Source: Paranoxybacillus vitaminiphilus
GTDB taxonomy: Bacteria > Bacillota > Bacilli > Bacillales > Anoxybacillaceae
NCBI RefSeq assembly: GCF_003259935.1
Contig: NZ_QLMH01000013.1
Span: 1 to 64,000 of the forward strand
Direction: 5' to 3'
Length of the DNA: 64,000 bases
How positions within the stretch are numbered: position 1 is the stretch's first letter; each line of letters starts with the position of its first letter. This document shows positions 1-10,583 of this stretch, in pieces. The notes beneath the pieces are model-generated. The model was not told the DNA's origin. It searched no databases and saw only the letters and a list, made by a program, of their open reading frames with translations. A program made the position numbers and the translations under genes.

Positions 1-1662
<1,662 letters not shown>

Positions 1663-1713
1663 TCATTACTATTTGTTTTTTGCTTTTCTCTTCCTTATCA
1701 AGACTACAAAATA

Positions 1714-1742
1714 ATCATAACTGCATTTAGCACGATAGTAAA
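1714..1742 (-). promoter_or_regulatory. putative sigma-A promoter of bglA
   Basis: On the minus strand a TTTACT -35 (1737-1742) and a TATGAT -10 (1714-1719) are separated by exactly 17 bases. They lie about 80 bases upstream of the bglA start. The -10 matches consensus at five of six positions and the -35 at four of six. Inferred from sequence only. Confidence 0.5.
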
Positions 1743-1747
1743 TGAAT

Positions 1748-1802
1748 GAAAAATATCTAGTTTTTCATAACGGAAAAAGTGATTTGTTACATAAATGTAA
1801 CA
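1748..1802. promoter_or_regulatory. inverted repeats between bglA and rpiR-type gene (candidate operators)
   Basis: Two inverted-repeat systems occupy the divergent intergenic region. One is GAAAAA (1748-1753), TTTTTC (1761-1766) and GAAAAA again (1773-1778), just upstream of the bglA -35. The other is an 18-bp palindrome, TGTTACAT-AA-ATGTAACA, at 1785-1802. Their placement suits autoregulation plus control of bglA by the RpiR-family protein. Which of them is bound cannot be told from sequence. Confidence 0.45.
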
Positions 1803-1892
1803 CTATGTTTCTTGTGGGGAAGTTGTGTTAAAATGTAGTTATCAATTTTTTGCAGGTTACGATACTTTTTTACTGAAGGAGAAACTGGAGCA

Positions 1893-2618
1893 ATGTTTTC
1901 AAATGACATCATCGCTTCTTTTAATGAATTAGAAACTTCTTTATACAATTATATTTGTCAAAACAGTGATAAAGTGGCTTATATGCGAATTCGTGAACTA
2001 GCGGCTGAAACCCATGTATCAACAGCGACGATTTTACGTTTTTGCAGGAAACTGAATTGTGAGGGTTTTTCCGAATTTAAAGTAAAGCTTAAAATGCATT
2101 TAAAAGAGAATAAAAAGACGATGATAAAAAGTTCCCAACAATCAATAGTAGAATTTTTTGAGCGAACGTTAAAAGGTGATTTAGAAGAAAAAATTAAGGA
2201 AGCTGCAAGGCTCGTTACCGAAGCAGATAACGTTATTTTTATTGGGATTGGAAGCTCTGGTATTCTTGCTGAATATGGTGCAAGATATTTCTCAAGCTTA
2301 GGTAAATTTTCGTTGTATATTAAAGATCCTCACTTTCCGATTCATTCCAAACTCCGTAATAATAGCGTAACAATCGCTTTATCTGTCTCAGGAGAAAATC
2401 ATTTTACCGTCACTCATCTTAACCAACTTAAACAAAAAGGAAGTAAAATCGTTAGTATTACAAACAATAAACTCTCAACCGTTGCCAAAATCTCTGATAT
2501 AAATATTTCCTATTATGTAACAGAGGAATTTTTTGAAGGATCTAATATTACTACGCAAGTACCTGTTGTTTATATTTTAGAATCTATGGCTCGGGAAATA
2601 CATAAACTTAATCAATAG
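1893..2618 (+). CDS. RpiR/MurR-family transcriptional regulator (HTH_6 + SIS)
   Basis: This 241-residue protein has an N-terminal RpiR helix-turn-helix (about residues 1-75, including IRELAAETHVSTATILRFC) and a SIS sugar-phosphate-binding domain (about 95-225, with FIGIGSSGILAEYGARYF and ALSVSGEN). Family members sense phosphosugars and repress or activate carbohydrate genes. Its divergent placement from the 6-phospho-beta-glucosidase suggests that it controls that gene in response to a phosphorylated beta-glucoside. The start is ATG at 1893 behind GAAGGAGAAACTGG. A strong hairpin terminator follows its stop codon. The family is clear; the effector is inferred from context. Confidence 0.9.
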   Translation: MFSNDIIASFNELETSLYNYICQNSDKVAYMRIRELAAETHVSTATILRFCRKLNCEGFSEFKVKLKMHLKENKKTMIKSSQQSIVEFFERTLKGDLEEKIKEAARLVTEADNVIFIGIGSSGILAEYGARYFSSLGKFSLYIKDPHFPIHSKLRNNSVTIALSVSGENHFTVTHLNQLKQKGSKIVSITNNKLSTVAKISDINISYYVTEEFFEGSNITTQVPVVYILESMAREIHKLNQ

Positions 2619-2652
2619 GCTGAAAATCCTAATGAATATATAAAAAGGTATA

Positions 2653-2700
2653 AGAGGCTGTCCCAAAAAGTCGTTTTACCGACCTTTTGGGACAGCCTCT
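2653..2700. terminator. hairpin terminator after the RpiR-type gene (GAGGCTGTCCCA family)
   Basis: A perfect 16-bp stem is formed by 2653-2668 (AGAGGCTGTCCCAAAA) and 2685-2700 with a 16-base loop, placed 35 bases after the stop. The inner ends of the arms are A/T rich. It belongs to a family of similar hairpins also found near 26.6, 31.0 and 48.1 kb in this window. Confidence 0.7.
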
Positions 2701-2807
2701 ATAACTTCTCGCATAACAGTGCCTTGCCGCTCATGTTCATCATATTTAAATTATTTAAAATTCCATCTAAATTATCCCTACAAATATCAACGTGAATAAC
2801 TGTTATT

Positions 2808-3022
2808 TTAATTATCCCATTTTTCCGTTTCAACCTCATATTTACCAAGAGGATTCATATATCCATTATTAATACGGAACATCGGATAAACTAAGATAAT
2901 GTTTTTGCAATATGCTAGTGAATACGAAAGCATTTGATAAATATCTGCTTGTGACACATTTACGTCTATGCCATGAATAGGATTTTTATATTTTACATCA
3001 ATAATCGTTTCGATAGTTCTTA
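2808..3022 (-). pseudogene. mcrC: relic of McrC (McrBC-type restriction) C-terminus
   Basis: The minus frame ending at 2808 reads about 70 codons without a start and is cut upstream by a stop near 3024. It contains TIIDVKYKNP followed by VSQADIYQMLSYSLAYCKN and IILVYP. This is the characteristic end of McrC-like proteins: a PD-(D/E)xK nuclease core (here D-V-K) followed by an SQADIYQML helix. The rest of McrC and all of McrB are missing. It is therefore a remnant of a type IV-like restriction module rather than a functional gene. The assignment rests on motif recognition only. Confidence 0.6.
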
Positions 3023-3251
3023 TCTTTCAGTGCTTATTTCTCATAGTTTATTGATTAAATAAGATTTTTTATCGAAACTAATCGATTTATTTTGTTGCAT
3101 GTATGTTTGTACAATGCTCTTTTTCAGCTATTAAAACAAAAAAGACAAGAAACTTTGTACAAACTTTTTATTACAAGGCATCTTTTTCATATTTAAAGAA
3201 ATCAGCTTTCTATCTGCCATTCTCATTTTACGCTGTTCTATTTTTCTGCGG

Positions 3252-3344
3252 CTAACCTTTAATATTCCTTTTATGTTTATCTCTAATTTTTTTGAATGCG
3301 AACATTAAAGCAACAAAAAGAAATAACAATATGATGATTTTCAT
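3252..3344 (-). CDS. small single-pass membrane peptide
   Basis: A 30-residue ORF starts at ATG 3344 with an AGGGTGA ribosome binding site 6 bases upstream. It encodes a hydrophobic segment (residues 2-17, IIILLFLFVALMFAF) followed by a basic tail (KKIRDKHKRNIKG). This layout is typical of small membrane peptides. It lies just downstream of the ABC permease on the same strand and could be co-transcribed with it. No family is recognised. Support is the ribosome binding site, the composition and the position. Confidence 0.4.
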   Translation of the reverse strand: MKIIILLFLFVALMFAFKKIRDKHKRNIKG

Positions 3345-3369
3345 TCATATTCACCCTATAATATGATGA

Positions 3370-4020
3370 TTATAAGTTTTTCTTTGAAAAGATTCGGATT
3401 GATATAACCATTGAAATCGATGCGATCAAAACGGCTATGACAAAAGGTACCCAAACCTTTATAGATTGAGGTATTGGTAAGTTAAAATTGATATTAATAT
3501 CAATAGATTTATACCATTCAATAATAGTTGGCAGTATAAATGGAGTTAAAAAGACCGTAATAAAAAAGATATATTTTGTTTTTTCATACCCAAATTTAGT
3601 TTGAACAGGAATTAATAAACCGAAAAAAATAGAAATAATAAGAAGAGCTACTCCTACACTATAAATACTTAACCGTGTTAACCCATATGATGCACCAATT
3701 GCTGCAGCAAGATTATATAAAAGAAAGCACGCAATAAAAATCACGAGAATAAATACGTACTTTGCTTTAATAACACCATTTCGAGTATGTGGAGTTATAC
3801 AAAGGAGAGCTGATCCTCTATATTTATCCTCTTGAAGCGAAATCATATTAAACAAAATATATTCCACAAATAAAACAGTAATAAGAAAACTGATAAAGCT
3901 GCCGTTACTTAATCCTAATTTTGAATTGATAAATATAGGTGCTACAATTGCAAAAATAAGCATAACCAATAGATACTTTTTTGCCAAAATTAAATCTTTT
4001 TTAACGAGATGAAATAACAA
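3370..4020 (-). CDS. ABC-2-type transporter permease
   Basis: This 216-residue, very hydrophobic protein has about six predicted membrane segments and a short cytosolic N-terminus (MLFHLVKKDLILAKKYLL). This matches the ABC2_membrane_5-like permeases found with YtrA- or PmtR-type GntR regulators. The central QEDKYRGSALLCITPHTRNG segment is typical of this group. The start is TTG at 4020, chosen because GGAGGG lies six bases upstream. It follows its ATPase by two bases and would form the membrane half of the exporter. The substrate is unknown; relatives export or give immunity to peptides and cell-wall-active compounds. Confidence 0.85.
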   Translation of the reverse strand: MLFHLVKKDLILAKKYLLVMLIFAIVAPIFINSKLGLSNGSFISFLITVLFVEYILFNMISLQEDKYRGSALLCITPHTRNGVIKAKYVFILVIFIACFLLYNLAAAIGASYGLTRLSIYSVGVALLIISIFFGLLIPVQTKFGYEKTKYIFFITVFLTPFILPTIIEWYKSIDININFNLPIPQSIKVWVPFVIAVLIASISMVISIRIFSKKNL

Positions 4021-4022
4021 TT

Positions 4023-4880
4023 TTATCCCTCCTTTACATAAGCCAACATTACATCTTCAATGGTGGGTCTTTCTATAATAATATCTTTCATTTGCTCACG
4101 TACTTGGTCTACTTTATTGGTAATTCCTTCGAATCCAAATGGTGTTTGACGTAATCTTAAAAATAATTTAGTCGAGTGTTCATTTATTAAACGATTATCA
4201 CCTTTTATCAAAGCGTGTCTTTCTAATAGTTCGTCTTTGCTTTCATTGAATACGATTTTGCCATTGTCGATTAGAATAAGCATATCTGCTACTTTCTCTA
4301 AATCAGACGTAATATGAGTAGAAAAGAAAACACTTTTCCCCTCTTCCTCCATGAAATCTAAAAGTATTTCCATTAACTCATTACGAATTAATGGATCAAG
4401 CCCGCTTGTTGGTTCATCCATTATTAATAAATCCGCATGGTGAGATAGAGCTAAAGTAATAGCAAATTTCATACGCATACCTTTCGATAAAGTGGCAATT
4501 TTCTGGTCTAATTTTAAATTGAAGCGATTTATGTAGTTTAAGAAAACAGATTCATCCCAATTCGTATATGCCGGGGCAATAATACTCTTCATTTCTTTCA
4601 ATGTCATCTCTTCATAAAAATAGCCTTCGTCTAAAACTACACCAATGCGATTTTTTATTTCGCATTCATTTTTTTTCATCTCTTTGCCAAAAAATTTAAT
4701 GCTGCCGTTATCTTTGGGATAAAGTCCAAGAATGGTTTTAATTGTTGTTGTTTTCCCAGAACCATTTACACCGATGAATCCTGTTATGCAGCCTTCCTTT
4801 AGTGAAAAAGTTAATTGTTCTAAGCTGAAACTACCTAACTCTTTTTTTAAGTTATTTACCTCTAAAACGGCTTTCATCAT
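4023..4880 (-). CDS. ABC transporter ATP-binding protein (YtrB/PmtA-like)
   Basis: This 285-residue nucleotide-binding subunit has a Walker A motif at residues 37-45 (GVNGSGKTT), a degenerate signature LSKGMRMK, and a Walker B with D-loop LLIMDEPTSGLD. An extra C-terminal region of about 75 residues is usual in this exporter group. The start overlaps the GntR gene's stop by four bases, so translation is coupled. Together with the next gene it forms a small exporter under GntR control. Family and context suggest response to a cell-envelope-active agent, but the substrate is not determinable here. Confidence 0.9.
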   Translation of the reverse strand: MMKAVLEVNNLKKELGSFSLEQLTFSLKEGCITGFIGVNGSGKTTTIKTILGLYPKDNGSIKFFGKEMKKNECEIKNRIGVVLDEGYFYEEMTLKEMKSIIAPAYTNWDESVFLNYINRFNLKLDQKIATLSKGMRMKFAITLALSHHADLLIMDEPTSGLDPLIRNELMEILLDFMEEEGKSVFFSTHITSDLEKVADMLILIDNGKIVFNESKDELLERHALIKGDNRLINEHSTKLFLRLRQTPFGFEGITNKVDQVREQMKDIIIERPTIEDVMLAYVKEG

Positions 4881-5257
4881 TCATCATCCTCTTCAAAAAT
4901 GATATCCATCATTGAGTAAAGTTCTTCTTTATTTATTCCAAGAGTTCTAGCCATTTGCCACACTTCTGAGAGCTTTTTTTCCACCAGATGCCTTTTAAAT
5001 TCCGATAACATTTCCATGTTTTCAGACGCTACAAATGACCCCTTTCCTACAATAGTTATAATAAAGCCTTCTTTCTCTAACTCTTCATACACTCTTTTCG
5101 TTGTAAGAACACTAACATGCAAATCATTTGCTAATGAACGAATGGAAGGTAGTTTTTCTCCTTCTTTTAATTCTTGACGGAGAATGGCACCTTTAATTTG
5201 ATCTTTTATTTGTTGATATAAAGGTCGTTCGGAACCGTTTTTAATAATTATTTTCAT
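4877..5257 (-). CDS. GntR-family regulator, YtrA subfamily
   Basis: This 126-residue protein is a GntR winged helix (residues about 10-75: LYQQIKDQIKGAILRQ through LPSIRSLANDLHVSVLTTKR to GKGSFVA) with only a short C-terminal tail. Lack of a large effector domain and linkage to an ABC exporter define the YtrA subgroup. It is the first gene of a gntR-ATPase-permease operon. A 21-bp palindrome sits 20 bases upstream of its start and is the likely autoregulatory operator. The start is ATG at 5257 behind AAAAGAGG. Confidence 0.9.
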   Translation of the reverse strand: MKIIIKNGSERPLYQQIKDQIKGAILRQELKEGEKLPSIRSLANDLHVSVLTTKRVYEELEKEGFIITIVGKGSFVASENMEMLSEFKRHLVEKKLSEVWQMARTLGINKEELYSMMDIIFEEDDE

Positions 5258-5276
5258 AGAAAAAACCTCTTTTAAC

Positions 5277-5297
5277 TGTATATGTATTACATATACA
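5277..5297. promoter_or_regulatory. palindromic operator upstream of the YtrA-like gene
   Basis: TGTATATGTA (5277-5286) and TACATATACA (5288-5297) form a perfect 10-bp inverted repeat around one T. It lies between the AT-rich promoter region and the ribosome binding site of the GntR gene. Size and position are as expected for a YtrA-type repressor site. Confidence 0.65.
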
Positions 5298-5452
5298 CTA
5301 TATATATAATATACAAAATTTACAATTCAATTTTAATTAGAAATTTTTGAAATATCAAGGTGTTCACAAAATTGTAAAGGTATTCAATAAGCAATGAATA
5401 TAGAATATATCTTTTGTACTTTGAATAAATAACGCTCATATAAAAAGAAAAT

Positions 5453-5486
5453 GCAGGGCAATTCGCAATAGGAATTTCACCCCTGC
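5453..5486 (-). terminator. terminator downstream of modA
   Basis: GCAGGG (5453-5458) pairs with CCCTGC (5481-5486), with a further AATT/AATT pairing inside. On the minus strand the stem is followed by ATTTTCTTTTT. This fits a rho-independent terminator for minus-strand transcription coming from modA. Confidence 0.55.
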
Positions 5487-5492
5487 TATGTT

Positions 5493-5659
5493 TTAGTGGT
5501 TATTCAGTGATTGTAATTTCACCGTGATGGAATGCTCCAAGACAACTTCAGAGGCTCGAAACTCTCGTAAGATGAACTGCTTTTGTATACGTTGTTTTTG
5601 CTTTACAAATCTAACTGCAAGTGACGGTACAGGGTGCCAACATTCTTGTGTTATATCGC
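5493..5659 (-). pseudogene. unidentified coding-like remnant after modA
   Basis: A minus-strand frame in a different phase from modA stays open to a stop at 5493 and reads like protein (for example VPSLAVRFVKQKQRIQKQ and REFRASEVVLEHSITVKL). No start codon or ribosome binding site serves it and it ends just before the terminator. It may be the tail of a gene whose front was deleted when the region downstream of modA was lost. The family is not recognised. Confidence 0.25.
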
Positions 5660-6472
5660 TTATTTCAAAATCTTAAATCCGTATTTCTCAAAGATTTGGA
5701 GAGAATCTTTTGTCTGTAGGTATTGGTAGAAATCTGTGGCTTCTGTTTTATGCTGCGTATTTTTAATGATACCAACTGGATAAATAATGGGATCATGCAT
5801 ATTAGCGGACGCTGTGTCGACAATTTTTACCTTATCGGATATTTGTGCATCGGTTTTGAATACAATTCCTGCATCTATGGAATTTGTTTCTACGTACGAT
5901 AATACTTGACGCACGTCCTTTGTGTACACAATTTTCCCTTTTACTTTTGTCCAAAGATTCAGCTTGGTCAGGGTTTGTTTTCCGTACTGACCTGCTGGAG
6001 TAGTTTCAGGATTCCCTATTGCAAATTGCTTTATGTTGCTGTTTGCCAAAGACGGAAATCCTTTTATGGTGTCTGCTTTGTCTTTTGGAACAATTAGAAC
6101 GAGTTCATTTCCTAACAAGTTCTTGCTCTCTTCCTCTTTAATCAACCCTTTGTCTACGAGAGGACGAAACTTATTTTCAGCAGCCGAGAAAAATAGGTCT
6201 ACTGGTGCTCCTTGTTCGATTTGCTGTTGTAATGCACCGGAACTTCCAAAGTTAAATGCTAGTTTTATATTTTCATGTTCTTTTTCATACTTTTTCTGAA
6301 TTTCCGTTAGGGCATCTTGTAAACTGGCTGCTGCTGAGATAGTTAATGTTACGGTCTGTTTCGACTCTGTCTTCTTCGATTCCTGTTTTTCCGCTTGATT
6401 CGTACAGCCCAGAATAAAGAGGAGTGAAGTACACAAAAACACACTCATGATGATGCGAATAAAATGCTTCAT
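5660..6472 (-). CDS. modA: molybdate-binding lipoprotein ModA
   Basis: This 270-residue periplasmic-binding-type lipoprotein would capture molybdate outside the membrane. The start is taken as ATG 6472, because GGAAGGAAC precedes it and it opens a lipoprotein signal ending LLFILGC; a longer frame to 6544 lacks these features. The mature domain carries the ModA signatures LTISAAASLQDALTEI, FNFGSSGALQQQIEQGAPVDLF and IGNPETTPAGQYG. Usually modB and modC, the permease and ATPase, follow, but neither is present here: the gene is followed by a terminator and an unrelated fragment. It is adjacent to a YvgK-like regulator, as in the B. subtilis yvgK-yvgL-yvgM cluster. It may work with a transporter encoded elsewhere. 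Confidence 0.92.
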   Translation of the reverse strand: MKHFIRIIMSVFLCTSLLFILGCTNQAEKQESKKTESKQTVTLTISAAASLQDALTEIQKKYEKEHENIKLAFNFGSSGALQQQIEQGAPVDLFFSAAENKFRPLVDKGLIKEEESKNLLGNELVLIVPKDKADTIKGFPSLANSNIKQFAIGNPETTPAGQYGKQTLTKLNLWTKVKGKIVYTKDVRQVLSYVETNSIDAGIVFKTDAQISDKVKIVDTASANMHDPIIYPVGIIKNTQHKTEATDFYQYLQTKDSLQIFEKYGFKILK

Positions 6473-6516
6473 GCTTTCTGTTCCTTCCTTTCTTATATAT
6501 TTTATCATAAACTTAT

Positions 6517-6580
6517 TATAATTATTTATAACTATTTCATACAATATATAATTAAATTGTATAATATATAATTATTTATA
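6517..6580 (-). promoter_or_regulatory. direct repeats upstream of modA (candidate YvgK sites)
   Basis: The 14-mer TATAATTATTTATA occurs exactly twice, at 6517-6530 and 6567-6580, 50 bases apart. Between them lies an ATACAAT/ATTGTAT inverted repeat (6539-6562). A 12/14 match, TATAATTTTATATA, lies upstream of the regulator gene at 7905-7918. All are very AT-rich, so chance similarity must be allowed for, but position and spacing suggest a shared regulator. Confidence 0.4.
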
Positions 6581-6822
6581 TAGAACTGTGAAATATCTTG
6601 CCGTTATTCGATAGAAAACATACTATGTCCAGTACAAAGAAAAATCGCCTTATAGCACTTTTTCTCCAGAGCATTTCTTCTGTAAGGAGGTTCTATATCC
6701 ATCATACATCGACATCCAGAAGATGAATATTGTTCTCCACAATACTTTTCAATCGAACAACAAAAAAACCGATTGAATTTGGTCTTTTCAGGAATCTCGT
6801 TGCAAAATACCATGCGGAAAAC

Positions 6823-6858
6823 AAAATCCAGCGGTTTCAAGAGAAACCACTGGATTTT
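6823..6858. terminator. bidirectional terminator after the YvgK-like gene
   Basis: AAAATCCAGCGGTTTC (6823-6838) pairs with GAAACCACTGGATTTT (6843-6858) with one mismatch and a four-base loop. T runs flank it on both strands. It lies 43 bases past the end of the regulator gene and so separates it from modA. Confidence 0.8.
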
Positions 6859-6900
6859 TGTTCATTTCATTCCTTCATCACCCTGCTAGCTAGATCTATT

Positions 6901-7860
6901 TCAGGTTTCATAAACCACCTGTCCAGTTTGCGATAAATCATAGCCACCTAATGCTTCCAAATCGTTTTTAAAGTTATCAGAGCTTAAAATTTGTCGGACT
7001 TGACTAATTAATTCTCTATTCTCATCGTTCTTTAAAATAACCAAATCATACTTTTCGTTAACTAATGGAATGAAATCAACATCTTTTACTAGGTTAGCTC
7101 CCCTTTCAATTCCTACTCCGACATCAGCATCCCCTTTAGCGACAGCACTTGCGACACTTACATGATTAGTTACCTCATTGTCATAACCGTTAATTTCAGA
7201 TACAGGTATGCGATACTTTCTCAAACTTTCATCTAGTAAAACTCGTGCACCAGATCCTTTTTCACGGTTCACGATTTTAATATCTTTTCTTCTTAAATCT
7301 TCCCAATGCTTGATATTCAATGGATTTCCTTTTTTGACATAAAAGCCTGCCTTCCTTGTTAGTAAATGAATCACGATATATTGAAAATTCACTAGTATCT
7401 TACTTATATACGGAACATTATATTCACCTGAAATCCCTTCGATTAAGTGCGTACTTACAATGTCTGAATATCCTTGATACATTGAAATTAGACTTTCTAA
7501 GCTTCCAGCATAAGAACGTAGTGGCCGAAACCTTTTCGAGGATTTTTCTAAGTAGTTAGCCAAAATATCTAAACTTATATCTTGGCCACTTATGATTAAC
7601 TGTCTCACTTGTGAATACCCTTGTGCTCCACTCGTTGTTTCTTTATTTAATGACTGTGATAATGACTGTGAGGAGCTTGACTGTAACTCTCCTTTTGACC
7701 TTTTTATATACTCTTCTAGATCGGAAGGATCAATTCTCATTTGCCGTCCGACACGATAAGCAGGTAATAAGCCTTTTTTCACTAAATCATATACGGTTAA
7801 TTTTGAAACCTTTAATATGTTGGCCACTTCCTCGGTTGTATAAGAATGACTTTTTTCCAT
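6901..7860 (-). CDS. yvgK: molybdate-type regulator: excisionase-like HTH + PBP-like domain (YvgK family)
   Basis: This 319-residue protein joins a MerR/excisionase-type helix-turn-helix (residues about 7-55: YTTEEVANILKVSKLTVYDL, then LPAYRVGRQMRID) to a substrate-binding-protein-like domain of about 220 residues, with a serine-rich linker between them. The PBP-like part contains VNREKGSGARVLLDESL and ASAVAKGDADVGVGIERGA, typical of PF12727-type oxyanion-sensing domains. In B. subtilis yvgK precedes the modAB homologues, and the same neighbourhood is seen here. It probably binds molybdate or its cofactor and controls modA. The start is ATG 7860 behind AAGGAG. Confidence 0.85.
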   Translation of the reverse strand: MEKSHSYTTEEVANILKVSKLTVYDLVKKGLLPAYRVGRQMRIDPSDLEEYIKRSKGELQSSSSQSLSQSLNKETTSGAQGYSQVRQLIISGQDISLDILANYLEKSSKRFRPLRSYAGSLESLISMYQGYSDIVSTHLIEGISGEYNVPYISKILVNFQYIVIHLLTRKAGFYVKKGNPLNIKHWEDLRRKDIKIVNREKGSGARVLLDESLRKYRIPVSEINGYDNEVTNHVSVASAVAKGDADVGVGIERGANLVKDVDFIPLVNEKYDLVILKNDENRELISQVRQILSSDNFKNDLEALGGYDLSQTGQVVYET

Positions 7861-7904
7861 ACTACTTACTCCTTCATTAGAAAATTTCGTTATAAGTAAT
7901 TAAA

Positions 7905-7918
7905 TATAATTTTATATA
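7905..7918 (-). promoter_or_regulatory. modA-like box upstream of the YvgK-like gene
   Basis: TATAATTTTATATA matches 12 of 14 positions of the duplicated box upstream of modA, in the same orientation relative to transcription, 45 bases upstream of the start codon. It is a candidate autoregulatory site in an otherwise featureless AT-rich 7861-8080 region. Confidence 0.3.
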
Positions 7919-8080
7919 ATGTTATTGATAACCTCCATACCATGATTTATATTTAATTATAAATAAACATATTAATTATATTTCGATAAGAAGATGGCTA
8001 TGTATAAAGTAGTTTAGATTTAATTATATCATGTTTTGTTTAGCTCTTTGTTGTATACGTTTGAACATAAATAAAATAGA

Positions 8081-8114
8081 AAACCTTGTGTACCGAAATT
8101 GATACACAAGGTTT
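8081..8114 (-). terminator. terminator of the DUF2339 gene
   Basis: AAACCTTGTGTA (8081-8092) and TACACAAGGTTT (8103-8114) form a perfect 12-bp stem with a 10-base loop. On the minus strand it is followed by TCTATTTTATTT, immediately after the DUF2339 stop codon. Confidence 0.85.
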
Positions 8115-8118
8115 GACG

Positions 8119-9906
8119 TTACTTTTTCACATAGAATAAGCGGGATACCAATAGTCCGATTGTACCTAAACCAATAAATAATACGGTTCTCACAATAATC
8201 GTAACAAATTGAAGATCCACTAACACAATCTTACAAAGTGTGAGTAAGAGAAGGATCATTCCGACTAAGCGGATGTTTTTCTTACCTTTCACTACCCCAA
8301 AAACTACCCCTGCCACCGCATATAAGGCCCAAGCAAAGGATAATGTCATCATCTGCATACTAATAGACCAATTTTCTATGATGACACCAGTAATAGAAGA
8401 AAGGAAGATAAGGTGTGTAAGTACATTTACTCCTAACATAAAATCGCGTAAAACTTTGCGGGTTGCGTGATGATGATTTACTAAACGATATAGCACATAT
8501 AAAGAACTGATTAATACAAACCAGCATAGCGTTTCTAAACTTAGAATTTCTCTAATTTCTTGATATGCCATAGTGGTAAATACCCCTATTGCATAGACAA
8601 CCCAACCGATATACTTTTGAAGTGTAGTTTTGAAACGGTAACCTAAATAGATAGCTAAAGTTCCTTTAATCAAATAGATAATCGCTCTGAAAGCATCATC
8701 ATCTACAAGCTGATACACCAACAACGCCGCACTCAACGTACTGATAGCTAACCCTACCGCTGTTTGCTGGTGCTCTTGCTTTTTCAAACCTTTATAAGCT
8801 AAGAAGCCATAACCACCTGCAGAAACAAGTAAATACAGATCCAATAAAACAGCGGTTTTTACATGCACTTGGAAAGGTGTTAATGTTTCCAATCCATCAT
8901 AAGACAAATCGAATTGGAATCCTTCAAAAGCCCATAAAGTTGTAATCGCAAAACTTGTAAAGACAAGAGGCAATACCTTGACCTTGATCTTTTGGAACTT
9001 GCCTTTGAATCCAAAATAGCCGATTAAAATGTGCTGTATCACCGCTCCAAAAGCAGCAGACAACATGATTTTGTCGATATCTGTGCTCCATAAGAGTGTC
9101 GCTACATATAACATAACCACTACATGCCATAATACACTTGCTGTATAGAATAGTCGTTTATACCCTTGTTTCACTGCAAATAACAACAATAACGTGTAGA
9201 AGCATGTTTCATAGGCTGTAAACAGCGCAGCAGCCTCTTCATGACCTTCAATTAAAAACGGAACAAGATACCCCGCAAAAGCGGTTAATATCGCAATCAC
9301 TTCGGATTTATGGCGTTTTGCCAATTGTAGCCCCAAGACAATCCATCCAACATTTAAAATAAATGCCGCCACTCCCGGCACCATGTCATATAGTACATGC
9401 ATCGCAAATGTTGTAAGAATCAAAAGAGAAATCGCGCCTGATAATAAAACTTTTCCTAAACTTTCTCTTTGTTTTTTGATTTGCTTTTCTCCTAACCACA
9501 CAAGTAAACCGGAACCGGCAAATCCCATCAAAATTCTGACTGGTTCCGTTAATATTCCCATTGCAGCAGCAATCGTAAATCCCCATACCAATCCGAGCAA
9601 GAGAACGAAGATAAATATTCTAGGAAGCCACACTCTTCCGATGACATGCTCCCAATCTATCGAACCAGACTCTTTCTGTTGCACTGACGGAGAAACTGCT
9701 TTTTCTTGTCCTTCTCTTGTTTTAAACTGAATCGCTTTTCCTTTCTTCTCAGAAGCTATAATTTCTTTTCGCTCTTGCGTTCGAGGTACTTTTTGCGCTT
9801 CTTGTCCCCCTTGCAACACACTTTCAACTTGCGCCTTTAATACATTCATTTCTTTTTCTAGAACAGCAATCCGTTGTTCTAGTTGTTCCATACGTTTTGG
9901 GTCCAT
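8119..9906 (-). CDS. DUF2339 polytopic membrane protein
   Basis: This 595-residue protein starts with a coiled coil (MEQLEQRIAVLEKEMNVLKA, about residues 6-34) and a charged linker of about 50 residues. The membrane part begins with IDWEHVIGRVWLPRIFIFVL, the hallmark of DUF2339 proteins. About 14-16 hydrophobic segments follow. The molecular function of DUF2339 is unknown. The gene is monocistronic with its own terminator and a good ribosome binding site (AAAGGAGACAG). Nothing in the neighbourhood indicates its role. Confidence 0.85.
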   Translation of the reverse strand: MDPKRMEQLEQRIAVLEKEMNVLKAQVESVLQGGQEAQKVPRTQERKEIIASEKKGKAIQFKTREGQEKAVSPSVQQKESGSIDWEHVIGRVWLPRIFIFVLLLGLVWGFTIAAAMGILTEPVRILMGFAGSGLLVWLGEKQIKKQRESLGKVLLSGAISLLILTTFAMHVLYDMVPGVAAFILNVGWIVLGLQLAKRHKSEVIAILTAFAGYLVPFLIEGHEEAAALFTAYETCFYTLLLLFAVKQGYKRLFYTASVLWHVVVMLYVATLLWSTDIDKIMLSAAFGAVIQHILIGYFGFKGKFQKIKVKVLPLVFTSFAITTLWAFEGFQFDLSYDGLETLTPFQVHVKTAVLLDLYLLVSAGGYGFLAYKGLKKQEHQQTAVGLAISTLSAALLVYQLVDDDAFRAIIYLIKGTLAIYLGYRFKTTLQKYIGWVVYAIGVFTTMAYQEIREILSLETLCWFVLISSLYVLYRLVNHHHATRKVLRDFMLGVNVLTHLIFLSSITGVIIENWSISMQMMTLSFAWALYAVAGVVFGVVKGKKNIRLVGMILLLLTLCKIVLVDLQFVTIIVRTVLFIGLGTIGLLVSRLFYVKK

Positions 9907-10510
9907 TAACTGTCTCCTTTCATTTTCTAAGATAGATAAAAATAAAAAATCACCCTGACCACGTTTTCTTTATTGTGCCATTCTTATTTAACGAACCCGG
10001 ACCTGAGTACAATAAAATTTACTCCTTATCGCAGTAAAGAACCCGTTGAGAAAAAAGGTTATTCTGTTCAGATGGACCACCTCTCTATTTGCATTGCTTC
10101 TCTTGCTGAATATACAATTCGACCATTTATATACAATTATCCTTCTTTTTCCTGAAAGAAGATGTATATGCGGTTCGCTAAAACAGCCGCACCGGATATA
10201 CGCTTGCTTGTGCCTATGAGTGGAAACCACCTCTATGTCGAAAACCGTATATAAAATACAGTAATTGACCGAAACAAATGAACGACTTTGTTAAGGGGGT
10301 TGCCCTTCCTGTTTGATTTTGTTCCTTTATTTCTTGAAATATATTATTTAAGCTGTCATCATTAAGTAAACATTCCTACCATCTCGCGTAATACCCGCTA
10401 ATATCAAAAATTCGCCCTGCCTTCGTTTCGCAAATGAGCTTACACATATAAATGAAAAATCACTTGTATACGAAAGTAATTTTTTTATTTGAAAGACTTG
10501 AAAAGTAAAA
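9907..10510. other. long intergenic region without a supported gene
   Basis: Short open frames on both strands (9973-10155 plus, 9988-10230 minus) overlap each other and have no ribosome binding site or recognisable motif. A modest hairpin (GCGG/CCGC around 10173-10192) is present. I see no gene here. Confidence 0.4.
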
Positions 10511-10541
10511 AGCATCCAAGCAGAAAGTTCGCTTGGATGCT
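10511..10541 (-). terminator. terminator of the SASP gene
   Basis: AGCATCCAAGC (10511-10521) pairs perfectly with GCTTGGATGCT (10531-10541). On the minus strand it is followed by TTTTTACTTTT, about 40 bases after the SASP stop. Confidence 0.9.
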
Positions 10542-10583
10542 AATGATAAAGGAATGGAACGCTTTGCAAAATACATGAATAAA